DNA of 64,000 nucleotides from Rubinisphaera italica (GTDB taxonomy: Bacteria > Planctomycetota > Planctomycetia > Planctomycetales > Planctomycetaceae): positions 2,816,728-2,880,727 of the forward strand of contig NZ_SJPG01000001.1 in the NCBI RefSeq assembly GCF_007859715.1. Direction: 5' to 3'. Positions 19,855 to 29,623 of the stretch are shown one piece after another; the first letter of the stretch is position 1, and each line of letters begins with the position of its first letter. A program made the translations under genes and the position numbers. The notes beneath the pieces were generated by a model. That model worked only from the letters and a program-made list of their open reading frames with translations, did not search any database and was not told the DNA's origin.

Positions 19855-19915
19855 GAATAGCCCGCTTCTTTCAATGAAGTACTCTATTGGATCAAAGTAC
19901 TATGTACTACATGCT

Positions 19916-21652
19916 CTAACGACTCTTGGCGACTTCCCATGTTTCCGGGAAAAATTCTTTCAACGACAATAGGGGATTGAAAGCCACTTGACCTAATCCG
20001 CAGATGGACGATTCCTGCATCAATTCGATTAAATCCTGGAAGTAATCTGGGATCTGTAGTTTCCCCTCATTCAAGGGGCGCGAAGCAATCTGGACGAGTT
20101 TCTCTGATCCAAGCCGACAGGGAACACACTTTCCACACGATTCATTGCGGTAAAATTCCGTGCAGGATTTGACCAAACTAACCAGATCGGTCTGCTCTCC
20201 TATAAACAGATGAGCGGCTCCCAGGTTGAAACGTCCACGTAACTGAAATCGAAAGAAGTTGTTGTCCAGCGGCAGATTCAGCAGATCGAATTCATTCTCT
20301 CCCTCAGGGATGTTTTCTTTGACAAAATTCTCAGGAAGTTGATCGCGTGAAAACTTTCGAGGTAAGAATCCTCCGGAAGGGCCGGAGACTCCGAAGGCCT
20401 GCAGTTGCTGTTTGTTACGCATCCCCCCGACAATTTCGAGCAAATCACCCACTGTCGAACCCAATGGAACCTCATAAACGCCGGGCCGATTGATATCTCC
20501 ACTAAGCGAGACGAATCGCTTCCCTTGGCAATCGTTCACGCCCAGTTTTTGATACCACTCTGGACCGTTATTGAAAATAGCCGGGACCCAGGCAAAGGTT
20601 TCCACATTGTTGACGAGTGTCGGAAAATTTCGGTATCCCTGAATTTCCAGATCGGGTGGTCGCTGACGAGGTTGAGCGCGTTTATCTTCCATTGCCTCAA
20701 TCATTGCAGTCTGTTCGCCGCAAATGTAATTGCCCGGACTGACAAAGACTTCCACTTCACAATTCAATCCGGTTTTGAGAAGATTCCTTCCGCACAAACC
20801 CTGAGCCTTTGCATCATCAATGCATTTTTGAAAGGCTTCGATTTGTGATTCATATTCGTGCCTGATGTAAATGTAGGCACGCTCTGCTCCAATGATGAGA
20901 GCCGCAGTAATCATACCTTCGAGAACCAGATGGGGAGATCTCAGGAGAAGTTCCCGATCCTTAAACGTTCCCGGCTCACTTTCATCGGCATTGCAAACGA
21001 CATATCGGACCGCTCGGTTTTCCTGCTCAGCGTATTTCTTAACGGTCCGCCATTTCTTGGCAGTCCTGGCTCCAGGACCTCCCTTACCAACCAGACTGGA
21101 ATCTTCGAGAGACTTCAAAACCGATTCTCCGAAGGCTATACGATCCGTCGCCTTGAGAAATTGTTTGAGCAACTCGTATTTCGTCTGCTTCTGATAACAG
21201 TCGATATCCCAGTCATCTGGAATCTCCTGATCAACTGGTTTCCCATGCGTGGTTCCCGATTTCAGGATTGAGCGAATGGAGGTCACACAATGACTCAAAT
21301 TGCTGTCTGGTGTAATATGATGATTGAGACTGACTGCGACAGGACCATCGCAATAGCCCATGCAGGATTTTCCGGAAATGGATACCTGCCCCTGCTCAAT
21401 CTCTTCTGCAAATTCATTCTTGAGGTCTTGAATCAACTCCTGGCTTTTGTGCATATGACAGGTAAAGTCACGGCAGACCTGTACTTCGACCTTTGGTGGG
21501 GGAGTGAGCCGAAAACTGTTGTAGAAACTGATCAATTCCTGAAGACGATACAGTGGCGTTGCTGTTCGTTCAGAAATTTCCTGAAGAACTTCTGCAGAAA
21601 GAAAGCCTCCGTTTTCTTTTTGTCGTTTGATTAAATTCTGCACAAGACTCAT
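19916..21652 (-). CDS. NuoE-NuoF fusion, NAD(P)H-oxidising flavoprotein subunit
   Basis: A 578-residue cytoplasmic protein that joins two complex-I modules. Residues 1-140 are a NuoE-like thioredoxin-fold [2Fe-2S] domain with ligands Cys60, Cys65, Cys97 and Cys101. The rest is NuoF/HoxF-like: the NADH-binding loop GKGGPGARTAKKW (about 189, a variant of the usual GRGGAGFPTGLKW), the FMN-site CNADESEPGTFKDRELL, PGNYICGEQTAMIEAMEDKR, an SLBB segment and the N3 [4Fe-4S] site ESCGKCVPCR...SICGLG at the C-terminus. It should oxidise NAD(P)H and pass single electrons on. No hydrogenase or formate dehydrogenase large subunit and no complex-I membrane arm lie nearby; the partners are the downstream ferredoxin/cNMP fusion and the upstream decaheme and b-type cytochrome genes. 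NADH versus NADPH preference cannot be read. Confidence 0.92.
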   Translation of the reverse strand: MSLVQNLIKRQKENGGFLSAEVLQEISERTATPLYRLQELISFYNSFRLTPPPKVEVQVCRDFTCHMHKSQELIQDLKNEFAEEIEQGQVSISGKSCMGYCDGPVAVSLNHHITPDSNLSHCVTSIRSILKSGTTHGKPVDQEIPDDWDIDCYQKQTKYELLKQFLKATDRIAFGESVLKSLEDSSLVGKGGPGARTAKKWRTVKKYAEQENRAVRYVVCNADESEPGTFKDRELLLRSPHLVLEGMITAALIIGAERAYIYIRHEYESQIEAFQKCIDDAKAQGLCGRNLLKTGLNCEVEVFVSPGNYICGEQTAMIEAMEDKRAQPRQRPPDLEIQGYRNFPTLVNNVETFAWVPAIFNNGPEWYQKLGVNDCQGKRFVSLSGDINRPGVYEVPLGSTVGDLLEIVGGMRNKQQLQAFGVSGPSGGFLPRKFSRDQLPENFVKENIPEGENEFDLLNLPLDNNFFRFQLRGRFNLGAAHLFIGEQTDLVSLVKSCTEFYRNESCGKCVPCRLGSEKLVQIASRPLNEGKLQIPDYFQDLIELMQESSICGLGQVAFNPLLSLKEFFPETWEVAKSR

Positions 21653-21758
21653 AAATACACTGCCTGTCAGGGCCTGGATCGAATAATAAAATGGGAACAG
21701 AAGTAACGATAGAACTTAATTCGAGTTTGTCTCAATTACTGATTGTGTCATTCAATCA

Positions 21759-23567
21759 TCAATCAGACGGTCCCTTAAAATTCAAGAACTCTTCGATGGT
21801 TCGGAAATGATTGGAAAATTCAGATTCATATTTTTGATGGAATTGATCGGCCTGATGGAACGAATGGCAGAGGACACACGCATCGCTCGCTCCCATTTTT
21901 ACATGGTTCCCTGATGCTTTCCGCTGTTCTGGAGAGTTCGAGTGACATTTCACACAGACATCCATCCCCGGAATCATGACTACGTGATTGTCGAATGTCG
22001 CAGGTGTGTCGACAAGTTCCGCATAAGTCGCATGGGAATCCTGCAGTTCGACTTCAGAATGACAGCTTTCGCAGGAAACCATCCGATGGGCATGATGATG
22101 AAACTTTGCTTTCTTGTACCAGTGTTGCGGAATGTTTGAGGGGCTGATTTCGATCTGTCCATTCCCTGGCATTGAATCGATTTGGCTAAGACTCATCGCC
22201 TCCTCGAAAGACAGGACCTGTCTCTTCTGACCATCCTCCAGAGTCGCCGTGTAATAGTGACACTTCGTGCAATTCGCGCCTAATCCTGTCAATTGCTCCA
22301 TGGCTTTCTGGCTCAAATATCGCAAGGTTTCCAGTGAATCTTCTTTTTCTTCCTGAGACTCAGTTTGCTCAGAGTCTCGATTCGAATTCGGCTGAATGAA
22401 ATCTGGTAGTGGCTGAGCCTCACTTTTCCCCGGCATCTTGACTGACGAGTGGTCCGTTCGATGAGTCAGTTCTTTTTGTCCGTAGACAGCCAGGCCGGCC
22501 AGTCGTTGACGTATTTGAAACTCCAGCTGCTCCAGCGATAACCCATGGGGAATTCTCTCCTCGATCAATTGTTCGCGGTCTTCTTCGTAAAGATCGCGAG
22601 CCGCATTGGAGATCTCAAAACTTTGTTCCACGAGCGTGACTGCAGAACGCATCGGATGGCAGGATCCACAATGACGTTCATAGTTGATCGGACGAAAATC
22701 CAACCTTTGCGTCGCCCCATCGCCAGCGGAATCCAGACCTGCCCGTTCATGACAATCACTGCATTTCAGCTGTTTACTACCTGAAAGCTGTTTGAGCCGT
22801 TCTTCTGGAAGTTCAGGATCTATTTTAGCGAGAATCTCTCCCCCCTTCTCTCCCAGTCCCTGACCATAAGCCAGATGTAACCGATGATTGAATTTGATGT
22901 TTCCCGGATCACCGTCTTCGAGTGAAACAAAATGGGGATGAGCCTTCTTCGAGAAATGTTCAATCGACTGCCAGCCATCGGCATGCGGCATTACATTACA
23001 GGCAGCATTCTGCTCAACTCCCGCCATTGCTTTCTCAAGGTCCTGATGACAATTCGTGCAGTTTTTATTTCGGACGTCGGTAATGTTATGGTTGCGTCCT
23101 CGATGCTCGTGATGACAACTCGCACAACCCTGCTGATCGATGATAGAATGCTGACAGACATGTCCGAGCGATTCCTGATGGCAGGATGTGCAGCGGGCTT
23201 CGGTTTTGAATTGGGTCCCCGCAAACGAATTGAAGAAACTGCCTGCATGTTGATCCCGAATGGGATTGAACGGTTCATGACAGACTTCGCACTGATTTTC
23301 CCAAGCCGCATGAACCTGACTGATCTCTCCATGATTGGTCGCCCATTTAACGAGAGTTGACCCCTGGAGCCCGTTTGAACGAACTCTACTCCAGTCGACT
23401 GAAAGCAGTGTGATGGCTCCCACAAGCAAGACGGAAATCGACAGCAGAAAATGGCGCCATTTTCGAATTGAATCGGACCGACGATAATAATCCGGAGGAA
23501 TTCGATTGACGCGTGCGCCAGCCGTCTTTCCGGATTTGTCGGTCATGAGATTCTTTTTTAAGGCCAT
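21759..23567 (-). CDS. Membrane-anchored decaheme cytochrome c
   Basis: A 602-residue cytochrome. A basic N-terminus precedes one membrane segment (about residues 40-60), so the heme domain faces the periplasm. Ten CxxCH motifs are visible: CEVCH, CTSCH, CASCH, CTNCH, CSDCH, CGSCH, CTKCH, CESCH, CVKCH and CVLCH. A charged, Glu-rich linker of about 100 residues between the sixth and seventh motifs divides the protein into six-heme and four-heme lobes. The first part resembles cytochrome c7/c3-like multiheme domains. A TTG codon precedes the ATG used here. It is the second gene of the operon with the b-type membrane protein, 80 bp away, and the NuoEF and ferredoxin genes. It is the natural periplasmic electron acceptor for a membrane cytochrome b. 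No catalytic site is evident. Confidence 0.9.
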   Translation of the reverse strand: MALKKNLMTDKSGKTAGARVNRIPPDYYRRSDSIRKWRHFLLSISVLLVGAITLLSVDWSRVRSNGLQGSTLVKWATNHGEISQVHAAWENQCEVCHEPFNPIRDQHAGSFFNSFAGTQFKTEARCTSCHQESLGHVCQHSIIDQQGCASCHHEHRGRNHNITDVRNKNCTNCHQDLEKAMAGVEQNAACNVMPHADGWQSIEHFSKKAHPHFVSLEDGDPGNIKFNHRLHLAYGQGLGEKGGEILAKIDPELPEERLKQLSGSKQLKCSDCHERAGLDSAGDGATQRLDFRPINYERHCGSCHPMRSAVTLVEQSFEISNAARDLYEEDREQLIEERIPHGLSLEQLEFQIRQRLAGLAVYGQKELTHRTDHSSVKMPGKSEAQPLPDFIQPNSNRDSEQTESQEEKEDSLETLRYLSQKAMEQLTGLGANCTKCHYYTATLEDGQKRQVLSFEEAMSLSQIDSMPGNGQIEISPSNIPQHWYKKAKFHHHAHRMVSCESCHSEVELQDSHATYAELVDTPATFDNHVVMIPGMDVCVKCHSNSPEQRKASGNHVKMGASDACVLCHSFHQADQFHQKYESEFSNHFRTIEEFLNFKGPSD

Positions 23568-23647
23568 CAAACAGTTGTTTCAGACAAATTTGGTCAATAG
23601 ATCGCGATCAAGACTCAGTTAATCACAGAATAATAAATTCAGATTCC

Positions 23648-24643
23648 TTACCAGTAATACAGTCCGAAATAGATGTGCACTCCCAATAATCCAAGCAGTA
23701 ATACCGTCAATGGGTAATGCACGTATAACCAGAAGTGAAGTAGAAGATGGAGACGGTGTTGATGATGCAGTTCGTTTCGTTCACTGCAAATTTTCTCCAG
23801 TTGATCCAGTGTTGCCGTCTGCGTTTCTTCCAACTCCGATCTTACTCTTCGAAATTCTCTTTGCATTCGCACAGGATCCCGCAATGGTGAGAGACCATAT
23901 TTTTTCAGGCTCAAAAAGTCATCGAGATAGTCTTTGGCGAACTTGACCAGAGGGTGATCTTTCGGAATTGTTTGACGAAAGATCGTAGGAGCAGAAATTG
24001 ACTTGATATTGCTCGCGCCTGCCCGATTTCGCTTATCGTCCCCTTCAATCAGAAATTGACTTCGCAGTTCTTCATATTCTAACCGTTCCAAATGCAGCAA
24101 GTCTCCCTGCATTTTCTCAAATTCAAAATCACGATTCAACTGGCGAATCAGGCCTTCGGCATCGTTACGCAAATGACAGACAACTCTGGGAATTTGTGAA
24201 TGAATCGTTTCGTGGGGGATCATCCGGTACAACATTGCGGGAACGAACTGCTGCAGAATCAACCCACTGACACCACTGAGAATGACCAGACCAAAGATAA
24301 CCATGAGTGACGTCGTTAATGGACCACCAAATCTCAAACCACTGTGCATAACAGCGAAGGGAACGCATAATAAACCGAGCCAGATGTGTGCTTTCATCCA
24401 TGTGGTTGGTTTTCCCAGAATGCGGACGAGCCGTAATTTCTTGCGGAGCCAGAGTAGACTCTCGAAGACAATAATCAGGAACGCTCCAACTCCCAGCAGA
24501 AAACAGTAGGGGTCGCTTCCTGTTGGCCAGCTATCAGAACCAGAGACGCGTAACGCGAAAATCACAATACTGATGAGGCCAACCAGCAAGGTCACCAACG
24601 CCCACATTCGATGGCCAATCCAATGTGATCGCGTAATGAGCAA
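23648..24643 (-). CDS. b-type cytochrome / ferric-reductase-like membrane protein
   Basis: A 331-residue integral membrane protein. Hydrophobic segments lie at about residues 12-33, 45-65, 85-103, 110-132 and 300-329. Histidines suited to bind heme b occur in KAHIWLGLLCVPFAVMHSG and again in the last segment (HFWLYVHYPL...GVHIYFG). A long charged helical domain (about 150-295) interrupts the membrane part, which is unlike ordinary cytochrome b561. The start is a TTG with AAGG about six bases upstream; an ATG 12 codons later is the alternative. First gene of the operon with the decaheme cytochrome, NuoE-NuoF and the ferredoxin/cNMP protein, so it probably moves electrons from the cytoplasmic iron-sulfur proteins through the membrane to the decaheme protein. 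Heme content is inferred. Confidence 0.8.
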   Translation of the reverse strand: MLITRSHWIGHRMWALVTLLVGLISIVIFALRVSGSDSWPTGSDPYCFLLGVGAFLIIVFESLLWLRKKLRLVRILGKPTTWMKAHIWLGLLCVPFAVMHSGLRFGGPLTTSLMVIFGLVILSGVSGLILQQFVPAMLYRMIPHETIHSQIPRVVCHLRNDAEGLIRQLNRDFEFEKMQGDLLHLERLEYEELRSQFLIEGDDKRNRAGASNIKSISAPTIFRQTIPKDHPLVKFAKDYLDDFLSLKKYGLSPLRDPVRMQREFRRVRSELEETQTATLDQLEKICSERNELHHQHRLHLLLHFWLYVHYPLTVLLLGLLGVHIYFGLYYW

Positions 24644-24701
24644 TTTGACACCTTACTTTTAATGAAACTTAAATACCTGGCAGGAAAATCTCAGTATTAA
24701 A

Positions 24702-24932
24702 TTAGTCGTGATCTAAGGCTCGAACCAGAATTGATCCCGGTTTCTTTCCCCAGTCATACTGAGAGTCTACAGGAACAATACCTGAATATTGTCCAATCGG
24801 ACAGGAAGTGTACAGTGTCCGATGGAGTCGGTCTTCATTTTTCTTCAGAATTTGTGATCTTGAATCTGTGGCAATCCTTTCATCGTGACTCGTAATTGTC
24901 TTGAATGACTTGTTGTCGAGATTCCATTTCAA
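24702..24932 (-). CDS. Small protein translationally coupled to TolC-like gene
   Basis: A 76-codon frame whose ATG overlaps the stop codon of the TolC-like gene (ATGA at 24929-24932). That overlap is the main reason to call it. The product is hydrophilic, with no signal peptide or membrane segment, one cysteine, and no recognised motif. It ends 58 bp before the start of the b-type cytochrome gene. It may be a real small gene or a chance frame; codon composition was not tested. Confidence 0.35.
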   Translation of the reverse strand: MKWNLDNKSFKTITSHDERIATDSRSQILKKNEDRLHRTLYTSCPIGQYSGIVPVDSQYDWGKKPGSILVRALDHD

Positions 24933-26692
24933 ATGGAATGACGGTGTGTCAAATCTCCGATGCTGCGGTGATAAACAACGATCGAAAGATTGTAATTGAC
25001 CAACGCCAGCAATTCTTCGCGTTGAACGGATAAGAGATTACCACGGGATTCCACCAATTGTTCGATGGTGATTTGCCCTTTGTGATACAGCTTGTTGTAG
25101 ATATCGAGTTGCTCTTTAAGTAGGTTCGAGCGGGTTAGCTGGGCCTGATAAATTTCGTAACTTTTCCGAACCTGTTCCAGACTCTGGTCGACATCATAGT
25201 TGATAATATTCTCGGCTTTTCGAAGTTCTATCATCGCCGATTGGAATTGCAGTTCAGCCCGCTTCAGCAGGGCCTGTTCGCCTCGTTTGCCAAGTTTTCG
25301 TTCATAGTTCAGGCCCATCATCCAATTGTGATAATTGCCTGAACTCGCATTCTGAATCGCACCAAAAGCATTTGAATCGAGCCCGGATACTCCAACTCGC
25401 CCAACAACATTAATCGATGGTTTTGTCAGGTCTTCAGCCTGCAGTCTCTGAAGTTCAGCGGTCTTGAGTTTTTGACGGGCGATTTTCAGTTCATTTCGAT
25501 TCTGGAGTGCCTGCTCGCGACTGCTTTCGACATTCAACGCAATGAGATCAGAATTCGGCTCGGCGATCAGTTGACGGGGGATTGAAGTTTGAGACTGGTC
25601 GATGCCCATGGTCAGGAAGAGTCTCTGCTCAGCCTCTGATGCTCGTTGCTCAACCTGGGCCAATTCGATTTTCAGTTGTTGAACATAATCAAGGGAGCGG
25701 GTCAGGCGAACCATGCTCCCTTCGCCCAGCTTGAGACGAACTTCTTCTTCATGGTGCAAATGTTCGGCATCAGATAATTCCTGTTGGATGAGAGTGAGTT
25801 CCTGCTGAAGTTGATAGACCGACCAGTAAGCGGCATGAAGTTCGACAATCAGATCGGTGACCGTTTCCCGAGTCTCATATTTTGAACGCGCCTGATTCAA
25901 TTTAGCGATCGCAATTGGAGCCTCATTGACATTTTGATTTCGTCCCTGCCAGAGCGGCTGGCTGACGCTCAACGATAAATTTGAAGAGTAAGCCGGGTTC
26001 ACCAGCAGAAATGAACCAGAAGGATTGTTGTTATTGTAATTGCTCCCGTATGCAAGCCGGGTTTGTGTCCCTGTTTCCCATTTTTTCCCAAAGGCCAGCA
26101 GGTCAGGTCCATTCGAATTTCCCAGGTTGGTCGTCGAAATCGTATTTTGTCCCGTTCCTAAAGCATCTATGGCAGAACTAGCCTGCTGATTGACCTGTCT
26201 CATATCGAGGTTCGAGGAAAGTGTGGTATCGAACTCAGCCACAGATTCATCGATGAGAGTCTGCTGCATTTCCTGAGAAAGTTGCGCCTGCCTGACCAGT
26301 GGATTATTTTCGAGCATCACCTGCAATGCCATAGAGATCGTTAATGCACTTGAAGATGGATGATCCGAATTGGTCGTATAGGCAGCATATTCAATGGCTT
26401 CCTCGTCAGTAAGATTCTCCAGAAGTTGCGGTTCGCTTGCGTTGAGCTGAGTAAGATTCGTCTTCTCGTCATTTGCGTGATGATTCTCAGCGGTGGGGAC
26501 CGTAAGCGGAGTCGCATTTTCAGATATTGCGATGGGGTCAGGTAAAGCAGAGCGAGCAGTTTTCGGAAGTCTTGTGCAGCCGACTCCACTGCAAAGAATC
26601 ACACAACATGCGTAGCACCAGAAGAACCTGGAAAACTCGAAGCATTTCCAGGCTATGTTCTTAGTGTTGTGAGAGTGAATACAGATCGTCAT
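24929..26692 (-). CDS. TolC-like outer-membrane efflux lipoprotein
   Basis: A 587-residue outer-membrane factor. A signal peptide with lipobox CSGVGC predicts a lipid-anchored N-terminus, as in OprM-type proteins. After a low-complexity linker (to about residue 115) come two internally related halves of long coiled helices joined by short beta regions: examples are the SLSVSQPLWQGRN strand and the long helical stretches after it, rich in Gln, Glu and Leu. This is the OEP family architecture. It forms the trimeric exit duct for tripartite efflux or type I secretion. It follows a large beta-barrel gene by 78 bp and is coupled to a small gene. The HlyD-type adaptors at 9.7-12.9 kb and 33.8-36 kb are the obvious candidate partners; no RND pump or ABC exporter is visible in the window. 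Confidence 0.88.
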   Translation of the reverse strand: MTICIHSHNTKNIAWKCFEFSRFFWCYACCVILCSGVGCTRLPKTARSALPDPIAISENATPLTVPTAENHHANDEKTNLTQLNASEPQLLENLTDEEAIEYAAYTTNSDHPSSSALTISMALQVMLENNPLVRQAQLSQEMQQTLIDESVAEFDTTLSSNLDMRQVNQQASSAIDALGTGQNTISTTNLGNSNGPDLLAFGKKWETGTQTRLAYGSNYNNNNPSGSFLLVNPAYSSNLSLSVSQPLWQGRNQNVNEAPIAIAKLNQARSKYETRETVTDLIVELHAAYWSVYQLQQELTLIQQELSDAEHLHHEEEVRLKLGEGSMVRLTRSLDYVQQLKIELAQVEQRASEAEQRLFLTMGIDQSQTSIPRQLIAEPNSDLIALNVESSREQALQNRNELKIARQKLKTAELQRLQAEDLTKPSINVVGRVGVSGLDSNAFGAIQNASSGNYHNWMMGLNYERKLGKRGEQALLKRAELQFQSAMIELRKAENIINYDVDQSLEQVRKSYEIYQAQLTRSNLLKEQLDIYNKLYHKGQITIEQLVESRGNLLSVQREELLALVNYNLSIVVYHRSIGDLTHRHSI

Positions 26693-26770
26693 GGATCAGA
26701 AAGGAAACTTGAGGAATTCAGCGGTGCTGGAGAGTGGCAATTCGATTCGACTGACTGCGAATTCTTGAAA

Positions 26771-29032
26771 TCAATAGACGAACGCTCCTTGCACAAAGAT
26801 GGAAAACAAAGGATCGAGTTGTGGATTATTGACCTGTGCAATCGTGAATGGATCGTATTTGCCATAAAGATCTTTGAGTCCTTCATCCGGAATGAGCGTC
26901 GCAATTCCTGCTTCGAAGACAACGTTATCGCTCAATAAAGGTCGGTATTCAAAACCGATGCTCAAGTCGGTGCCAATAGCCGTGGCAATATCATCCTGAA
27001 AGGTGTAGGTTTCGAGGACTTCAGTATCGTCGAACATGATGTAGTTCGCATTCGTAATCATTTTCAATTTTGGCGTGATGTCAAAATCCATTCCGATATT
27101 GAACAGCAATAATCCAGGATTGACAAAATTGGATTGCCCTTGGAATTTGCTGGTTCGCAAGTCGGGAACAAGACTTTCCCGCTGCACGAGACTGACACCG
27201 AAAAGTTGCAGTTGTTGTCGTTGCCAGTAACTGAATTCACCGCCGGCAAAGTTAGGAGCATCCAGAATCGTATCGAAACCAGTTGCGGTGGTATCGTTGG
27301 GATTGCTGTCTCCGGAAGCATAAAAGAATGAAGTGCGGAATCGAGCCCAGTCGCGGTCGTAGGAGAGTTCGACTGCTGCCATATAGGCACTGATGTCTTG
27401 AGCCTTCCCCCCAATCGGATTCATACTGTCATTCCCGAACACATAATAAAAGGCATTTGAGACATTCAGTTTTTCGATGTGCCCCTGTCCTGAAAAGCCC
27501 AGATAATAGGCTTCAACACTATGAGGCTCGAAGACACCGACGGGATCGGGACGGGCCAGAAAGTTGTTGTTATCGAACAGGAAGTCAGGGTGATCGTGGT
27601 TGTAATGAAAACTGGCTTGAGCGGTGTATCCCGGGTAAATGAAATCCTGCCGGTAATAATTCATGATCAGCGTATTTTGTTTTCGATCATTGAATGTATT
27701 CAACTGGCTGTTGGTATCCTTTTCGACCTGATCGAACAAAATGATGTTGAACTGATCTCGGTTCGCCAGTCGAGTACCAAAAACCCGGGCACCACGGTTA
27801 ACGTCATCGAAGATAAATCCCTTGAAGTCGCTGACAAATTGCTGTGACCCGACTCGTGCCGAGACGAAATCGTAATGCGGACTCAAATCCGCCATCTTCC
27901 ATTCAAAGAAATATTCCTGGAGTGCAAAATAATCATCCTGCCTGGTCGTCCCGGCTCGGACATCAGGATTAACAACGGCCAGTTCATTCGTGTCCAGGTA
28001 ATTGACATTGAACGCGGTGGTCATCTTGAATTGCCAGTCAATCGGTTTGAAGGCCGCATTGCCGTGAAACAATTCAAATGAGAGCAGGAAAAAATTTGAA
28101 GAGAAGTACTGATTGGGATCCCCAAAAAACGGATCTGAAAATGGATCGACGGTACTTTCAAAAGGAGAGGTCGCGACAGGTAACTGGCGAAATTCCTGAA
28201 CCGACTCGAGCTCACCCGTAAAATTCATAAACAGATGCTGACCAAGAATTGGAAAGTCACCTTTGAGATAATTTTGATTGTACGGATCGTACCAGCGACC
28301 ATGTTCGTAGGGATAGTCGATTCCTGGGGGCTGTTCTTTATCGTATCGATCCCAGTCAGGAAAACCAGAACGCCAGCGATCCTCCACCGGAACAAAGTGA
28401 CTCGAAGTCTGGGCGTCCTTCGGAAGAATTCCGGAAGGTCCAGTATACCCGAGTGGAGCTTCGTGTGGATAAGTCAGCAGAGAGCCCTTAAAGAGATTTT
28501 CTTCTTCCGCTTCCAACTCAATTTGCGGAGGCCCGAATTCTGCGAGAGGACGTCTTAATATCGGGGGATTGAGAGGAGGTGCTGTTTCGAAGTCTGGATC
28601 AGTCAGAAACAGTGGAGCAAATTCAGAAAACAACATCTCGGTTTTATCAGCATGTGTCGAGTCCACAAACATTTTTGAGCCAGGCTTCAGCACATCCAGA
28701 CTCAAATCGTCATCGTACTTGATAGCCGGGGGAATCTCTAACCTTGGTGACGCAGGCGATTTTGCTGGTGTGTCGAAATCCTGAATAGCAATCTTATCCA
28801 GTGGCGTGAGCAGAAAACGGTTTTCAGACGGAACCTTCAGAATTGAGCTCGACTGTTCAATAGCATTGCCAGCTGGCTTTCTTTGCTCGAAAGTTAAGGA
28901 CTTTTGAGAAGGCTGTCCATGAATGTCCTCTGACAGCATGATGACTGATAATGCAATGACAAGTATCGTTATGAGATATCCTGTTAAGGATTCGTCGTTA
29001 TTCCAGTCAATGATACCGTTGCAATAGTTCAT
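26771..29032 (-). CDS. Large outer-membrane beta-barrel protein
   Basis: A 753-residue protein. A hydrophobic segment near residues 17-38 should be a signal peptide ending near DIHGQ. About 150 residues of proline-rich linker follow, then a long region (about 220-753) of alternating hydrophobic/polar short strands with aromatic girdles, Asp/Asn-rich turns and a terminal aromatic-tyrosine strand (IFVQGAFVY), as expected for a transmembrane beta-barrel. The barrel resembles alginate-export/porin-like proteins of planctomycetes by eye. It shares a strand and a 78-bp gap with the TolC-like gene, and is divergent from the giant metalloprotease/heme-binding gene. Because the island is rich in multiheme cytochromes, a role as the sheath of a porin-cytochrome conduit deserves testing; nothing in the sequence proves it. 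An ordinary substrate porin is the simpler reading. Confidence 0.75.
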   Translation of the reverse strand: MNYCNGIIDWNNDESLTGYLITILVIALSVIMLSEDIHGQPSQKSLTFEQRKPAGNAIEQSSSILKVPSENRFLLTPLDKIAIQDFDTPAKSPASPRLEIPPAIKYDDDLSLDVLKPGSKMFVDSTHADKTEMLFSEFAPLFLTDPDFETAPPLNPPILRRPLAEFGPPQIELEAEEENLFKGSLLTYPHEAPLGYTGPSGILPKDAQTSSHFVPVEDRWRSGFPDWDRYDKEQPPGIDYPYEHGRWYDPYNQNYLKGDFPILGQHLFMNFTGELESVQEFRQLPVATSPFESTVDPFSDPFFGDPNQYFSSNFFLLSFELFHGNAAFKPIDWQFKMTTAFNVNYLDTNELAVVNPDVRAGTTRQDDYFALQEYFFEWKMADLSPHYDFVSARVGSQQFVSDFKGFIFDDVNRGARVFGTRLANRDQFNIILFDQVEKDTNSQLNTFNDRKQNTLIMNYYRQDFIYPGYTAQASFHYNHDHPDFLFDNNNFLARPDPVGVFEPHSVEAYYLGFSGQGHIEKLNVSNAFYYVFGNDSMNPIGGKAQDISAYMAAVELSYDRDWARFRTSFFYASGDSNPNDTTATGFDTILDAPNFAGGEFSYWQRQQLQLFGVSLVQRESLVPDLRTSKFQGQSNFVNPGLLLFNIGMDFDITPKLKMITNANYIMFDDTEVLETYTFQDDIATAIGTDLSIGFEYRPLLSDNVVFEAGIATLIPDEGLKDLYGKYDPFTIAQVNNPQLDPLFSIFVQGAFVY

Positions 29033-29623
29033 CGCTGCCCTGAACGGTCCATGTGGTAAGACTGGAACTGGTGAATGGGAATAAGTTGTAGATCCGCATT
29101 CGATTATTTTCGAAGCGAACTAGAATGGAATTGGTGCAGGAATTTGAAACGAAGGGAATACCGTAAATCTGCAAGTCTTGATTGACTCCAGGTAAAAGCA
29201 GATCAAGACAGGAAGAGAAGTGGAGAGGGAGGGGTTTTAATTGATCGAGAACAGCAAAGGAGGTGGGAGCTGTTCATTCCAGATAGTATTCCTGATTCCT
29301 TCAGTCTTACAAGAGGAATTAGAACTGAACAAAAATTGGCTGTTCTGAGGCCATTTTTACAATTCCGGGCTCAAGTTTTTCGAAAATAAGTCTGCAGATC
29401 GTGCATATTTGGGATTCCATATAATTGTCGCTAAGTGAGTTTGCCGATAATGAGGGTTGTACGGACCATCATCGTCTCCATCCTATCTCAATGATCTCGA
29501 ATTTTATCACGCCCTCTTATCCCCCTCATTAGCAATTTCCATCAGCTCTTATTCTTACCTTTCACACTATGCCACTCACCGTTATGGAGTGCCGAGTATC
29601 TCACCGAAAACTGGTATCGAATT
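29033..29623. other. Divergent regulatory region
   Basis: This 590-bp region lies between the divergent barrel/TolC operon and the giant secreted-protein gene. Both promoters should be here. I see no protein frame worth calling and no RNA gene. A small inverted repeat (TCTTGAT...ATCAAGA, about 29176-29208) is too weak to call an operator. Confidence 0.35.

Noticed and set aside
19916..21652. Bidirectional hydrogenase (HoxF) or NAD-dependent formate dehydrogenase
   Set aside because: The NuoE-NuoF fusion fits such complexes, but no NiFe large or small subunit and no molybdopterin protein is encoded within 20 kb on either side.
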